NCBI GenBank assembly: GCA_964345925.1
Contig: CAYFSP010000006.1
Coordinates: forward strand, 1 to 61,541
Direction of reading: 5' to 3'
Length of the DNA: 61,541 nucleotides
DNA from: Miniphocaeibacter sp964345925
GTDB lineage: Bacteria; Bacillota; Clostridia; Tissierellales; Peptoniphilaceae
Below the pieces are notes generated by a model. That model made no database searches, was not told the DNA's origin, and worked only from the letters and a program-made list of their open reading frames with translations. Positions 37,977-47,313 of this stretch are shown here, in pieces; position 1 is the stretch's first letter; each line of letters begins with the position of its first letter. Both the position numbers and the translations under genes were made by a program.

Positions 37977-38009
37977 ATTATATCATAAACACGTGTTTAT
38001 TGATATAAT
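37977..38009. promoter_or_regulatory. Long palindrome with mirrored divergent -10 elements
   Basis: A perfect 16-bp palindrome ATAAACACGTGTTTAT (37985-38000) is flanked by ATTATATC and TGATATAAT, which are reverse complements apart from one extra T. TATAAT -10 boxes thus face outward towards murA and the ECF gene, with the palindrome in the spacer of each. It is a good candidate binding site for a dimeric regulator controlling both. Confidence 0.6.
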
Positions 38010-38056
38010 TAAAATGCTACAAAAAAGATAAGTTTTCTTTTATTCAGGAGGTTGTA

Positions 38057-38629
38057 ATGAAAAAATTAGAGACAAAGGATATTACCATTATTGGACTACT
38101 TGCATCCTTAACTATAATCCTTGGTTTAACACCTTTAGGCAGCATTCCTTTAGGTCCGTTTATGAGAGCTACAATATTACATATACCAACGATTATAGGA
38201 GCAATAATCTGTGGTCCATTCGTTGGAGGAATACTTGGTTTAATATTTGGGATTTTTTCCCTTGTTCAAAATTTAATAGCTCCAACCGTATTTTCCTTTA
38301 TGTTTTGGAATCCATTGGTTTCAGTTCTTCCAAGAATGTTAATCGGAATTGGAACAGGATATTTTTATATCTTTTTAAAAAAAATAAATTTCAAAAAAAC
38401 ATTGATTCCATTTATAACAGGAGGAATTGGTTCCATTATTAATACTGTAGGAGTTCTAGGTATGAGTTTTATACTATATGGAAGTAAAACAACTCAAACA
38501 GGTGGAGAAAATACTGCAAAGCTACTAATCACTGTAGCATCAACGAATTTCCCATTTGAACTTGTATTGACAATATTTCTTGTAGGTTTTATTACCATAG
38601 GACTTTTAAAATCCAAAAAAAGCAGATAG
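38057..38629 (+). CDS. ECF transporter S component (riboflavin/pantothenate-like group)
   Basis: A 190-residue membrane protein with six predicted helices and the opening TKDITIIGLLASLTIILG plus FMRATILHIPTIIGAIICGP, typical of ECF-family vitamin-binding S components. It would work with the shared EcfA/A'/T module, which is not in this window. The substrate cannot be fixed from the sequence; PanT-like pantothenate binding is one possibility. AGGAGG precedes the ATG. It is transcribed divergently from murA and ends in a shared terminator. Confidence 0.85.
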   Translation: MKKLETKDITIIGLLASLTIILGLTPLGSIPLGPFMRATILHIPTIIGAIICGPFVGGILGLIFGIFSLVQNLIAPTVFSFMFWNPLVSVLPRMLIGIGTGYFYIFLKKINFKKTLIPFITGGIGSIINTVGVLGMSFILYGSKTTQTGGENTAKLLITVASTNFPFELVLTIFLVGFITIGLLKSKKSR

Positions 38630-38644
38630 CTATCTGCTTTTTTT
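38615..38644. terminator. Bidirectional terminator between the ECF and ABC genes
   Basis: A 14-bp stem (AAAAAAAGCAGATA with TATCTGCTTTTTTT, two-base loop) overlaps both stop codons of the convergent genes. Confidence 0.85.
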
Positions 38645-39271
38645 CATCCTTATAATAATGCCTAAAATTATTAATATAAATCCTATTAAAAAATAGTAAC
38701 CATACTGTAAATCCAAATTCATTTTCAATCTGAACAAATAGAATATTTTCATCTTTTCATATCCTAAAAACATATTTCCCATAAAATATAGAATTGGAAT
38801 CAAGTAACCTATTATTAAATTAAATGTAATTGCAAAAAATAATATTCCTATACTTCCGTATAAAAAACCAATTCCTAAAGATTGTGGTATAAATGTTTTA
38901 TAATCCATGTAGGAATTGCCATTGTTTAAAAATACTGCAAACAATAGGGTTATTATCGTATATAACAAGACCCTAACAATTACTCTAAAGATTAAAGTAT
39001 TTGAAAAACTTGCTCTACGTGTTCTTATAGTCTGTTCAATTCCATAATCATACTCCTGTTCAAAAACCGGCGTTATTAAAATAATTCCTATAAGTGGAAG
39101 AAAGCCTTCCATTATATTAATCATATTTTCCTTGCTAATTCTCGTTGCTCCAAAGAATAGAAATATTATAAAAAATACTATTGTAGAAATGAGTATTGGT
39201 TTTAAAATATTGTATTTAATCTCTTTTCTTACTATTATTCCTGCTTCTTTCAATTTTGACCATGCCTCCAT
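38630..39271 (-). CDS. ABC transporter permease subunit, ABC-2-like
   Basis: A 213-residue protein with about six hydrophobic helices and no soluble domain. It overlaps the preceding, larger permease by 56 bp and is last in an operon of two-component genes, ATPase and two permeases. The two permeases probably pair in one exporter. Possible roles are peptide or lantibiotic self-protection or cell-envelope stress export; the substrate is unknown. Confidence 0.75.
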   Translation of the reverse strand: MEAWSKLKEAGIIVRKEIKYNILKPILISTIVFFIIFLFFGATRISKENMINIMEGFLPLIGIILITPVFEQEYDYGIEQTIRTRRASFSNTLIFRVIVRVLLYTIITLLFAVFLNNGNSYMDYKTFIPQSLGIGFLYGSIGILFFAITFNLIIGYLIPILYFMGNMFLGYEKMKIFYLFRLKMNLDLQYGYYFLIGFILIILGIIIRMKKSR

Positions 39272-40520
39272 TTCTCTTTAAATCAAATATTTTTACGGAT
39301 AATAATATGAATATTAAAGATATTATTATATAAACTACTCTATTCAAATATACTGAACCTAGACTTTCAAAGTAAAGAGCAGTATTTCCAAGTCCATTTT
39401 GTCTCATTATTAAAGGCCAATCGTATCCCCCACTTAAATTGTTTACATTGCCTGAAACAAATATTATCCACATTATTAACATTCCTATTACACCTACAGG
39501 ATAACCTGTAAGTATTGTAATTAAAGTTCCAAAGGCTAGTACAAACAAAAGATTTGGGAGTATCCATAAGGCTATATATTTATAAAATGCTAATATATCC
39601 ACATTTTGAGCTCCATATGTTGAAATTATAATCATATTATAAACCGTAGCCAAAATTATAATCGACACTGTAAACATTAAAAACATTGCTAAAATTCTAG
39701 TAAGTACTATTTTTCTACTGGATATGGATTTAGAATTAACTATGTCCATAACTCCTGATGTTTTATCTTGATACCATATAAAAACGGCTAAAAGTATTGG
39801 TGTAAAGGTAATTATTATACCTAAATAATCGCTAAACAACCTTGCATATGCACCTGTAATTCTATCCTTTGTCTTAATTAATTCAAAGTCCTCTACAGCA
39901 TCTTCAAATGTCATTTCCACATAACCATATGTAGATTCTATTTTCTTTTCACTAAAATTTGTTCCTCCACCAATTAATGTATCTATGGAGTTCATTATAT
40001 TTATAAATTCTTCCCTATTAGTAGCATGATAATTCATATTTTCAGGTAACTTATCCTCTTTGACAGCATTTAACAACTCCTCTTTCGATACGTCTATTAA
40101 TCTAGAAATATAATCTGTCATAATATTCTTTTCCGAATTAGTAAGTTCCACTTCTTTAAAAAATCCAAAAGGATATGTTATATAGTTATTATTGTTGTAA
40201 TCAAACATTAATGCATTAATGGAATTTATCTGAATCACATTAATATCCTTAGTTTTTTTATTACCATAATTTATATTCTTACTTATTAATTGGTCATTTT
40301 CATCATATAATACCTCTGTACCATCTATAATTTCTTTACGGCCAGCTTTTTCAGCCTCTTTTATTATTTCCTCATGTTCTTTTTTTGTAACCATAGGGTC
40401 TCTATCTTGAATATTATCAATTTGAAACTGGCTTAACATAAAACCTACTATTATGGCTATGGAAATATAAAATATTGGATTTTTTAATATTCTCTTAATT
40501 TCAAGATATAATAACTTCAT
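39216..40520 (-). CDS. ABC transporter permease, ABC-2 type with large outer loop
   Basis: 434 residues. One N-terminal membrane helix (about 14-30) is followed by an extracytoplasmic region of about 200 residues, then five to six helices. This ABC-2 layout with a big outer domain after helix 1 is typical of exporters of antimicrobial peptides or envelope components. Its ATG overlaps the stop codon of the ATPase gene. The long outer domain has no motif I recognise. Confidence 0.8.
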   Translation of the reverse strand: MKLLYLEIKRILKNPIFYISIAIIVGFMLSQFQIDNIQDRDPMVTKKEHEEIIKEAEKAGRKEIIDGTEVLYDENDQLISKNINYGNKKTKDINVIQINSINALMFDYNNNNYITYPFGFFKEVELTNSEKNIMTDYISRLIDVSKEELLNAVKEDKLPENMNYHATNREEFINIMNSIDTLIGGGTNFSEKKIESTYGYVEMTFEDAVEDFELIKTKDRITGAYARLFSDYLGIIITFTPILLAVFIWYQDKTSGVMDIVNSKSISSRKIVLTRILAMFLMFTVSIIILATVYNMIIISTYGAQNVDILAFYKYIALWILPNLLFVLAFGTLITILTGYPVGVIGMLIMWIIFVSGNVNNLSGGYDWPLIMRQNGLGNTALYFESLGSVYLNRVVYIIISLIFILLSVKIFDLKRNGGMVKIERSRNNSKKRD

Positions 40521-41398
40521 TATTTCACCCCTGACATATCATAGATTACATTTAAATAACTATCTTCAATATTTGGCTTCACTGATATAAAGGAACTTTC
40601 TGGACTTCCCTTGTATAAAAATTTCATTTCAACAAATTCTCCGTTATCCCTTTGAGAAGTTATTATATATCTATTTTTGAAATCGGAAACATCTTCATAA
40701 TTCAAATTTGTCTTATATACAAAACCTCTAGCCCTATTTTTTAAATCTTCAACTTTTCCATTAAAGATTATTCTACCGTCATTCATTATTGCAAGATTTT
40801 TAGATGTGGACTCAATATCACCTGCAATATGTGTTGAAAGAATTACAATCTTCTCCTTACCTAAGTCAGCCAGTATATTTCTAAAACGAATTCTTTCTTC
40901 AGGATCAAGGCCGGCTGTTGGCTCATCTACAATTAGTACCTTTGGATCATGAATAATAGCCTGTCCAATACCAAGACGTCTTTTCATTCCACCTGAAAGA
41001 GACTTTACCTTCTTATGTCTATCATCTTGTAAATTTATTAGTTCTAATACCTCTTCAACCCTTGTTTTTAAAAGGCTACGTTTCATTCCTGATAGAGTTC
41101 CCAAGTATTTTAAAGACTCGTCAACTTTCATACTAGGATACATATTAAAATCCTGTGGAAGATATCCTATTATTTCCCTTACTTCACTACGCTTTGAAAT
41201 ATCTACTCCACAAAGTGTAATCTCCCCTGACTTTTTTTCAAGCAGTCCTACTAAAGTCTTCATAAATGTTGATTTTCCAGCACCATTTCTACCAAGAAGC
41301 CCAAACATTCCTTTGTCCAACTCCAAATCTATATTATGTAAAATCTGTTTTCTTCCATAACCTGCATTAAGATTTTTTATTATAATTTTTTCATTCAT
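40520..41398 (-). CDS. ABC transporter ATP-binding protein
   Basis: 292 residues with Walker A GLLGRNGAGKSTF, signature LSGGMKRRLGIGQA, Walker B VLIVDEPTAGLD and the switch His in ILSTHI. A C-terminal extension of about 75 residues follows. It is the motor of the exporter formed with the two downstream permeases. Its ribosome site lies inside a strong hairpin at 41405-41432, so translation or transcription of the transporter may be regulated separately from the upstream two-component genes. Confidence 0.93.
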   Translation of the reverse strand: MNEKIIIKNLNAGYGRKQILHNIDLELDKGMFGLLGRNGAGKSTFMKTLVGLLEKKSGEITLCGVDISKRSEVREIIGYLPQDFNMYPSMKVDESLKYLGTLSGMKRSLLKTRVEEVLELINLQDDRHKKVKSLSGGMKRRLGIGQAIIHDPKVLIVDEPTAGLDPEERIRFRNILADLGKEKIVILSTHIAGDIESTSKNLAIMNDGRIIFNGKVEDLKNRARGFVYKTNLNYEDVSDFKNRYIITSQRDNGEFVEMKFLYKGSPESSFISVKPNIEDSYLNVIYDMSGVK

Positions 41399-41404
41399 AA
41401 AAAA

Positions 41405-41432
41405 ACACTCTCCTTATCTATAAGGAAAGTGT
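41405..41432 (-). terminator. Hairpin with T-run containing the ribosome site of the ABC ATPase gene
   Basis: On the minus strand a 13-bp stem (one G-U pair) with a two-base loop is followed by a T-run and then the ATG at 41398. Its 3' arm includes AAGGAG. It looks like an intrinsic terminator or attenuator placed between the sensor gene and the exporter genes, and it could also hide the ribosome site. Confidence 0.7.
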
Positions 41433-41444
41433 ATCAATAAATTT

Positions 41445-42509
41445 TCAATTGTTTTCCAACTTTATTTTAAAATATACCATTGCGCCATTTTCTCTATTTT
41501 CTAAAATTAGTTCAGAATTGTAAATTTTTAAAATATTGGAAGAAATATTAAGTCCCAGTCCCATACTTCCCTTTCCTGGATTTTCTGTGAAAAACTGTGA
41601 TTTGCCATTTACTAAAGCCTCTTTTGAAAAACCTTCACCGTCATCTTTTACTTCAATTTGTAAAAAACCATCTACAATTTTAAAGTTCACTTCAACACTT
41701 TCTTTAGCAAACCTTATAGCATTGTTAACAAGATTATGGATTACTTCTGAAATTAAAATATCATCAAAATAACAGATTATTTTTTCTTTCGGAAAGTTCC
41801 AAGTAATATTCTTGTCAATTTTAACAGCCTTATAATCCATAATTAAAATTTCTATAAATTCCTGTAATATGATTTCTTTACTTTGATTTTCAATATTTTC
41901 AAATTTCCTTAAGCTTTCCAGCCTTTTAATATAATTTTCTATTCTAAGAATATTCTTGTTTGTTGAATTCATCAGTTTAGAAAAAGATTCTTCATCATCT
42001 TTCTCAACCATTTCCATCATCTCCACATTCCCCTTAACAATAGCTAATGGATTTTTTATATCATGACCAAAATCTGTAATCTTCTTATCAAAAACATCTT
42101 TTTCATTAATAAGTCTAATCCTATANNNNNNNNNNNNNNNNNNNNNNNNNNNNNNNNNNNNNNNNNNNNNNNNNNNNNNNNNNNNNNNNNNNNNNNNNNN
42201 NNNNNNNNNNNNNNNNNNNNNNNNNAATCCTATAAACGAAAAAATCGTAATAAAGAATATATATACAATGGAATTATAATTTTTTACTAGTTTTGATAAA
42301 AAATCTATAAAAATATTTCCCTCTATGAAAATTTCATCAGAATATATAATATTATTAACTACATTTATTCTATCTAAATCAATAAAATATCTTACAAGAA
42401 AAATAAAAACAGTTGCAATAAAAAGTCCTGTAAAAAGATATAAAATCATATAAATAAAAAAGCTTGTTTTAAGTTTTAACTTTGTAGTAATTTCATTTAA
42501 CCAATCCAT
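41445..42509 (-). CDS. Sensor histidine kinase, broken by an assembly gap
   Basis: Two membrane helices are visible (TSFFIYMILYLFTGLFIATVF at the N-terminus, and SIVYIFFITIFSFIG just before the gap). After the gap come HisKA with FGHDIKNPLAIVKGN, the N box HNLVNNAIRFA, and the ATPase motifs DDGEGFS and MGLGLNIS. The 100-N run means that true length and frame across the middle are unknown. It overlaps the response regulator by 13 bp and probably controls the adjacent exporter. Confidence 0.82.
   Translation of the reverse strand: MDWLNEITTKLKLKTSFFIYMILYLFTGLFIATVFIFLVRYFIDLDRINVVNNIIYSDEIFIEGNIFIDFLSKLVKNYNSIVYIFFITIFSFIGXXXXXXXXXXXXXXXXXXXXXXXXXXXXXXXXXXYRIRLINEKDVFDKKITDFGHDIKNPLAIVKGNVEMMEMVEKDDEESFSKLMNSTNKNILRIENYIKRLESLRKFENIENQSKEIILQEFIEILIMDYKAVKIDKNITWNFPKEKIICYFDDILISEVIHNLVNNAIRFAKESVEVNFKIVDGFLQIEVKDDGEGFSKEALVNGKSQFFTENPGKGSMGLGLNISSNILKIYNSELILENRENGAMVYFKIKLENN
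42126..42225. other. Scaffold gap of 100 N
   Basis: Exactly 100 N, the usual placeholder for a gap of unknown length, inside the sensor kinase gene. Missing sequence could include a HAMP or linker region. Confidence 0.99.
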
Positions 42510-43156
42510 TTATATCCTATTCCCCAAACAGTTGATATGTACTCATCATCAGTGTATTTTTTCATCTTTGTTCTAATTTTCCTTATATGTTCAGCAATTA
42601 CTTGAGAATCTCCAAAGGAATCATAGGACCATAAACGATCGTAAATTCTATCCTTATCTAAAACAATACTTGGATTTGTTGAAAGTAGTTCAATAATATC
42701 AAATTCCGTCTTAGTAAAAATAATTTCCTTATCATTATACATAACGGTTCTTCCACTGTAATCTATTACTAATTTATCTTTATTTTCTACCTTTCGTTCC
42801 TCTCTTTTTAAATTCGTATAAACACGAGCATATAGTTCCTTTAAGGAAAAAGGCTTCGTAATATAATCTTCTGCTCCAATCATTAATCCCTTTATCATAT
42901 CCGACTCAGAGTTTCTTGCAGTAATAAATATAATTGGAGCATTTGTTTTATTTCTAATCTTTTTACATACTTCAAATCCATCCATATGAGGCATATTAAT
43001 ATCCAGTAAAATAATATCAGGGTTTTCTTCAATTATCTCTAAAATATTTATGCCACTGGAAGATGTAATTGTTTCAAAACCCTTTAACTGAAAAAAGCTC
43101 TCTAACATTTCCAACATTTCAATTTCATCATCTATAATTAAAATTTTATTTTTCAT
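42497..43156 (-). CDS. OmpR/PhoB-type response regulator
   Basis: 219 residues. The receiver (about 1-115) has DDE near the start, phospho-acceptor Asp52 in LLDINMPH and Lys in ITKPF. The C-terminal winged helix is canonical, with FTKTEFDIIELL, DRLWSYDSFGDSQVIAEHIRKIR and ending STVWGIGYKW. It is the first gene of the regulator-sensor-ABC operon. Its likely target is the exporter promoter or its own. Confidence 0.94.
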   Translation of the reverse strand: MKNKILIIDDEIEMLEMLESFFQLKGFETITSSSGINILEIIEENPDIILLDINMPHMDGFEVCKKIRNKTNAPIIFITARNSESDMIKGLMIGAEDYITKPFSLKELYARVYTNLKREERKVENKDKLVIDYSGRTVMYNDKEIIFTKTEFDIIELLSTNPSIVLDKDRIYDRLWSYDSFGDSQVIAEHIRKIRTKMKKYTDDEYISTVWGIGYKWIG

Positions 43157-43205
43157 ATTATCACCAATACTAATATACTATATAATTATCAATATTTTTC
43201 CAATT

Positions 43206-43237
43206 AAAAAGGAATATGCTTTTGCATATTCCTTTTT
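43206..43237. terminator. Terminator downstream of xylB
   Basis: A perfect 14-bp stem AAAAAGGAATATGC/GCATATTCCTTTTT with a TTTT loop. It closes the xylose operon and insulates the two-component operon that starts beyond it. Confidence 0.88.
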
Positions 43238-43276
43238 ATCTATAGGAGTCAATATTTTTGAAAAAAATATTTTTAT

Positions 43277-44782
43277 TTATAATTTTACAAGCTCTTCATT
43301 AATATTTTTTAATGCATAATATGATTTTTGATATATTTTGTAATACTTACTATAATCTTCATCATTTTCTTTTATAGAGTTTGTTTTTTCTGCATACTTA
43401 ACGTATTTATCGGATATGTCCTTTAAATCATCATAATATCCTGAAGCAATTGAAGCAAGTATTGCTGCACCCAATGTGGTTCCGCCTTCTCCCTTAATTT
43501 TTTCTATACTACAATTAAAATTATCTGCCAATATTTGTACCCAAGTATCATTGTTAGCACCGCCACCTGTTAAATATATATTGTCTATCTTAAGTCCAAT
43601 ATCTCTAATGATCTCCATACAATCCCTTAGTGAAAAAGTAACACCTTCTATAACAGCTCGCATCATATCATGTCTTTCATGAATTCCAGAAAGACCAATA
43701 AAGGACCCTCTTGTATTTGGATCTAGGTGGGGTGTTCTTTCACCCATTAAATATGGTAAATATATTAAATTATTACTACCTATTCTAGATTTTTTAATAT
43801 CATCTTCCATTTTAGAATATAGTTTATCTTTCTCTATATCCTTGTAGAAATTATTAGTAAACCAATTTACTGAAAGTCCTGCTGCCTGTGTTACTCCCAT
43901 TACATGCCATGTACCTGGAACTGCTGAACAGAATGTGTGTATTCTACCTTTATCATCCATTCTAATCTCATCGCTTTGAGTAAATACAACTCCACTTGTT
44001 CCTATAGTTGTAAACGTTTCACCATCTCTAACTACTCCACATCCTATTGCAGCAGCTGCATTATCACCTGCTCCTGCTGCTATATGAATTTTATTCTTAG
44101 CACCTAATATATGAGAAAACTCATCTTTTAAATATCCTGTAGATTCTACTGACTCATATAATTTTGGTAATGCATTCATATCTATATTAAATGTATTACA
44201 TATTTTCTCCGACCATTTTCTACCTGGCACATCTAATATTTGCATACCACTTGCATCTGAAACATCCGTTGCATAATCACCAGACAGATAAAATCTTATA
44301 TAGTCTTTCGGTAATAGTATATGCTTACATTTACTGTATATTTCAGGTTCATTTTTCTTTACCCATAATATTTTTGATAATGTAAATCCAGTCAATGCAG
44401 GATTTGCAGTTATTTTAATTATTTCTTCTTTTCCAAGTAATTTATTTATATCATCTACTTCTTCTTCTGTTCTTTGGTCATTCCATAAAATCGCCGGTCT
44501 TAGTACTTTATCATTCTCATCTAACATAACAAGACCATGCATTTGTCCTGTTAATCCAATCCCTTTAAGAGAAGCCGTTTCGTTATGAAACTTTTCCTTT
44601 AACTCTTCCATTGTAGAGTCTACAGCTTTCACCCAATCTTCAGGATTTTGTTCAGACCAACCATTATGTGGTTGAAATAATTCATATTCCTTTATAATTG
44701 TACCAATAGGGGAGAATTTTTCATCGTATAAAACAGTTTTTAAAGAAGATGTTCCTAAATCCATTCCTAAAAAATAATTCAT
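43277..44782 (-). CDS. xylB: Xylulokinase
   Basis: A 501-residue FGGY-family kinase that phosphorylates D-xylulose to xylulose-5-phosphate for the pentose phosphate pathway. The N-terminal phosphate-binding loop is DLGTSSLKTVL. The substrate region QMHGLVMLD and the catalytic Asp in AGAGDNAAAAIG, together with the C-terminal LTGGGANNDTW, fit XylB rather than glycerol kinase. It is the last gene of the xyl operon, after xylA. Confidence 0.95.
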   Translation of the reverse strand: MNYFLGMDLGTSSLKTVLYDEKFSPIGTIIKEYELFQPHNGWSEQNPEDWVKAVDSTMEELKEKFHNETASLKGIGLTGQMHGLVMLDENDKVLRPAILWNDQRTEEEVDDINKLLGKEEIIKITANPALTGFTLSKILWVKKNEPEIYSKCKHILLPKDYIRFYLSGDYATDVSDASGMQILDVPGRKWSEKICNTFNIDMNALPKLYESVESTGYLKDEFSHILGAKNKIHIAAGAGDNAAAAIGCGVVRDGETFTTIGTSGVVFTQSDEIRMDDKGRIHTFCSAVPGTWHVMGVTQAAGLSVNWFTNNFYKDIEKDKLYSKMEDDIKKSRIGSNNLIYLPYLMGERTPHLDPNTRGSFIGLSGIHERHDMMRAVIEGVTFSLRDCMEIIRDIGLKIDNIYLTGGGANNDTWVQILADNFNCSIEKIKGEGGTTLGAAILASIASGYYDDLKDISDKYVKYAEKTNSIKENDEDYSKYYKIYQKSYYALKNINEELVKL

Positions 44783-44800
44783 TTTACACCTCTATTAATT

Positions 44801-44824
44801 AAAGGCACAAAAACTTGTGCCTTT
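44801..44824 (-). other. Intercistronic hairpin between xylA and xylB
   Basis: A 10-bp perfect stem AAAGGCACAA/TTGTGCCTTT with a 4-base loop and no T-run, just before the xylB ribosome site. It probably affects mRNA processing or the ratio of XylA to XylB. Confidence 0.6.
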
Positions 44825-44828
44825 ATCT

Positions 44829-46142
44829 TTATTTGTAAAGTATTTGATTTACAATATTTTCTAAATACTCTTGTCTACCACTTTCCATATTAGTTTCTTC
44901 ATTATTTGCAGTATATTCTTCCAATTCTTCTAAGGAAGTATTTCCCTCTACAATTTTCTTTCCAATTCCATCGTTGTAGCTTGAGTATCTCTGTTCAACA
45001 AATTCTTCTATTCGTCCATCTTTTAATATTTCATATGCTTTTATCAATGCTAATGCAAATGTATCCATTCCACTAATATAACCGTAAACAATATCTTCAT
45101 ATGTGAATGAAGGTCTTCTCACCTTTGCATCAAAATTAAGTCCACCGTTTGTAAATCCACCTGCTTTGATTATTTCAATCATTGCCAATGTAGCTTCCTT
45201 TACATCTGTAGGGAATTGGTCTGTATCCCAACCTAGATGTGGATCACCTTGGTTAGCATCAACACTACCTAAAATTCCATTTATTCTTGCAACTGCTAAA
45301 TCATGATTAAAAGTATGACCTGCAAGAGTAGCATGGTTTGCTTCAATATTTAATTTAAAATCATCTAGAAGATCATATTTTGTTAAAAATCCTAAAACAG
45401 TTGCAGCATCAAAATCATATTGATGAGTTGTCGGCTCTTTTGGTTTTGGCTCTATGTAGAAGTCTCCTGTAAATCCTTTACTTCTACCATATTTTACAGC
45501 CATCTTCATAAGTCTAGCCATATTGTCTAATTCAAAGTCCATTCTAGTATTTAATAGAGTTTCATAGCCTTCTCTTCCACCCCAAAATACATAGCCTGTT
45601 CCACCTAATTCTATAGTTGCATCTATGGCATTTTTTATCTGTGCTGCTGCATATGCAAAGCTATCAGCCTTACAAGAAGTTCCTGCACCATGCATATATC
45701 TTGGATTACCAAAACAATTTGCAGTACCCCATAGAAGTTTTATTCCTGTATCTTTCATCTTACCTTTAATATAAGATGTTATTTCCTTTAAATTATTTCT
45801 ATATTCTTCAAAGGAGTTTCCTTCTGGAGCTATATCCACATCATGAAAACAGAAGTATTTAATTCCCATTTTACTCATAAATTCAAAACCAGCATCTACT
45901 CTAGCTTTTGCTACTTCCATAGGATCTTCTTTACCATATGTTCTATCCATAGTACCGCTACCAAATGGATCTGTTCCGACAGCCGTTAATGTATGCCACC
46001 ATGACATAGCAAATTTTAAATGTTCCTCCATTGTCTTTCCTTCTATAACTTTAGATGCATCATAAAACTTATATGCAAATGGATTCGTTGAGTTCGGTCC
46101 TTCATATTTTATTTCTGGCATATCTTTAAAAAAATTATTCAT
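44829..46142 (-). CDS. xylA: Xylose isomerase
   Basis: A 437-residue class II xylose isomerase that converts D-xylose to D-xylulose using two divalent metals. The catalytic His-Asp pair lies in FCFHDVDIAPEG. Metal ligands fall in the segment KLNIEANHATLAGHTF, in SVDANQGDPHLGWDTD and in NFDAKVRR. The N-terminal insertion typical of class II (KFAMSWWHT) is present. It follows xylH by 4 bp and precedes xylB. Confidence 0.97.
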   Translation of the reverse strand: MNNFFKDMPEIKYEGPNSTNPFAYKFYDASKVIEGKTMEEHLKFAMSWWHTLTAVGTDPFGSGTMDRTYGKEDPMEVAKARVDAGFEFMSKMGIKYFCFHDVDIAPEGNSFEEYRNNLKEITSYIKGKMKDTGIKLLWGTANCFGNPRYMHGAGTSCKADSFAYAAAQIKNAIDATIELGGTGYVFWGGREGYETLLNTRMDFELDNMARLMKMAVKYGRSKGFTGDFYIEPKPKEPTTHQYDFDAATVLGFLTKYDLLDDFKLNIEANHATLAGHTFNHDLAVARINGILGSVDANQGDPHLGWDTDQFPTDVKEATLAMIEIIKAGGFTNGGLNFDAKVRRPSFTYEDIVYGYISGMDTFALALIKAYEILKDGRIEEFVEQRYSSYNDGIGKKIVEGNTSLEELEEYTANNEETNMESGRQEYLENIVNQILYK

Positions 46143-46146
46143 TTTA

Positions 46147-47313
46147 TTATCCTTTCTTCTTTCTACTTATAATATCAAATGCTACTGCTATTAAAAGTAC
46201 TAATCCTTTAATAGCTTGTTGCCAATCTATTCCTATTCCCATAATGGACATACCATTGTTTAAAATCCCCATTACAAGTCCACCAATTATTGCTCCAATT
46301 ATTGTACCTACACCACCTGAAGCCGATGCTCCTCCTATATAACAAGCTGCTATTGCATCTAACTCAAGACCTGATCCTGCTGAAGGTGCTGCTGCATTAA
46401 GTCTTCCTGAGAATATTATTCCAGCTAACGCCGCTAAAATACCCATATTAACATATACTAAGAAAAATATTTTATTTGTGTTAATTCCTGATAGTTTTGT
46501 AGCTCTCTCATTTCCACCAAATGCATATATGCTTCTACCTAAAGTCGTTTTTTGAGTTATAAATGTATATATGAATACAAGTAATGCTAGTATTCCAAGT
46601 ATTAACGGTATTCCTTTATACAGACTTAACCAATATAATGCAAATACTATTATAAATATTTCCAAAATAATTTTAATTAAGAAAGTATTCATTGATGTAG
46701 TTACTAAATTGTATTTTAAATCCTGTTTTCTCTTATTCATCTCCATAAATATTATGGATAATATCAATACAATTGCTAAGATAATCGTACTTATATTAAA
46801 TACTCCCACCTTGCCCATTTCAGGAATAAATCCTGATGCCATATACTGATATGATTCTGGGAATGGTGCCAATGTATTTCCGTTTAATATTACCATTGTA
46901 ATACCTTTGAAAATCAACATTCCTGCCAATGTAACTATAAATGCAGGTACTCTTATATATGCAATCCAAAACCCTTGCCAAGCTCCTACTAATACTCCTA
47001 CTAATAAACATATTAAAATTGTTAAAGGAACTGAAAAACCTTTTGTTACAATTAAAGTTCCTGCAATGGCACTTACCATTCCTAAAATGGATCCTACTGC
47101 TAAGTCTATATTCCCCGTCAATATACAAGGAAGCATACCTATGGCAAGTATTAATATATAACTATTTTGCATTATTAATTTCGATACATTCATAGGTTTT
47201 AACAAAACACCATCAGTTGCTATTTGGAAAAATATTGCTATTGCTATTAAAGCTAAGAACATGATATTTTTTCTAAAATCGAATCTATTTTTCCCTAATG
47301 CTTTTTTGTTCAT
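46147..47313 (-). CDS. xylH: Xylose ABC transporter permease
   Basis: A 388-residue sugar permease with about ten helices, of the XylH/RbsC family. The signature region LSGINTNKIFFLVYVNMGILAALAG and GLELDAIAACYIGGASASGGVGT (both spread over more than 20 residues) faces the ATPase. Its ATG overlaps the xylG stop, and xylA follows after 4 bp. The operon context fixes xylose as the probable substrate. Confidence 0.94.
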   Translation of the reverse strand: MNKKALGKNRFDFRKNIMFLALIAIAIFFQIATDGVLLKPMNVSKLIMQNSYILILAIGMLPCILTGNIDLAVGSILGMVSAIAGTLIVTKGFSVPLTILICLLVGVLVGAWQGFWIAYIRVPAFIVTLAGMLIFKGITMVILNGNTLAPFPESYQYMASGFIPEMGKVGVFNISTIILAIVLILSIIFMEMNKRKQDLKYNLVTTSMNTFLIKIILEIFIIVFALYWLSLYKGIPLILGILALLVFIYTFITQKTTLGRSIYAFGGNERATKLSGINTNKIFFLVYVNMGILAALAGIIFSGRLNAAAPSAGSGLELDAIAACYIGGASASGGVGTIIGAIIGGLVMGILNNGMSIMGIGIDWQQAIKGLVLLIAVAFDIISRKKKG

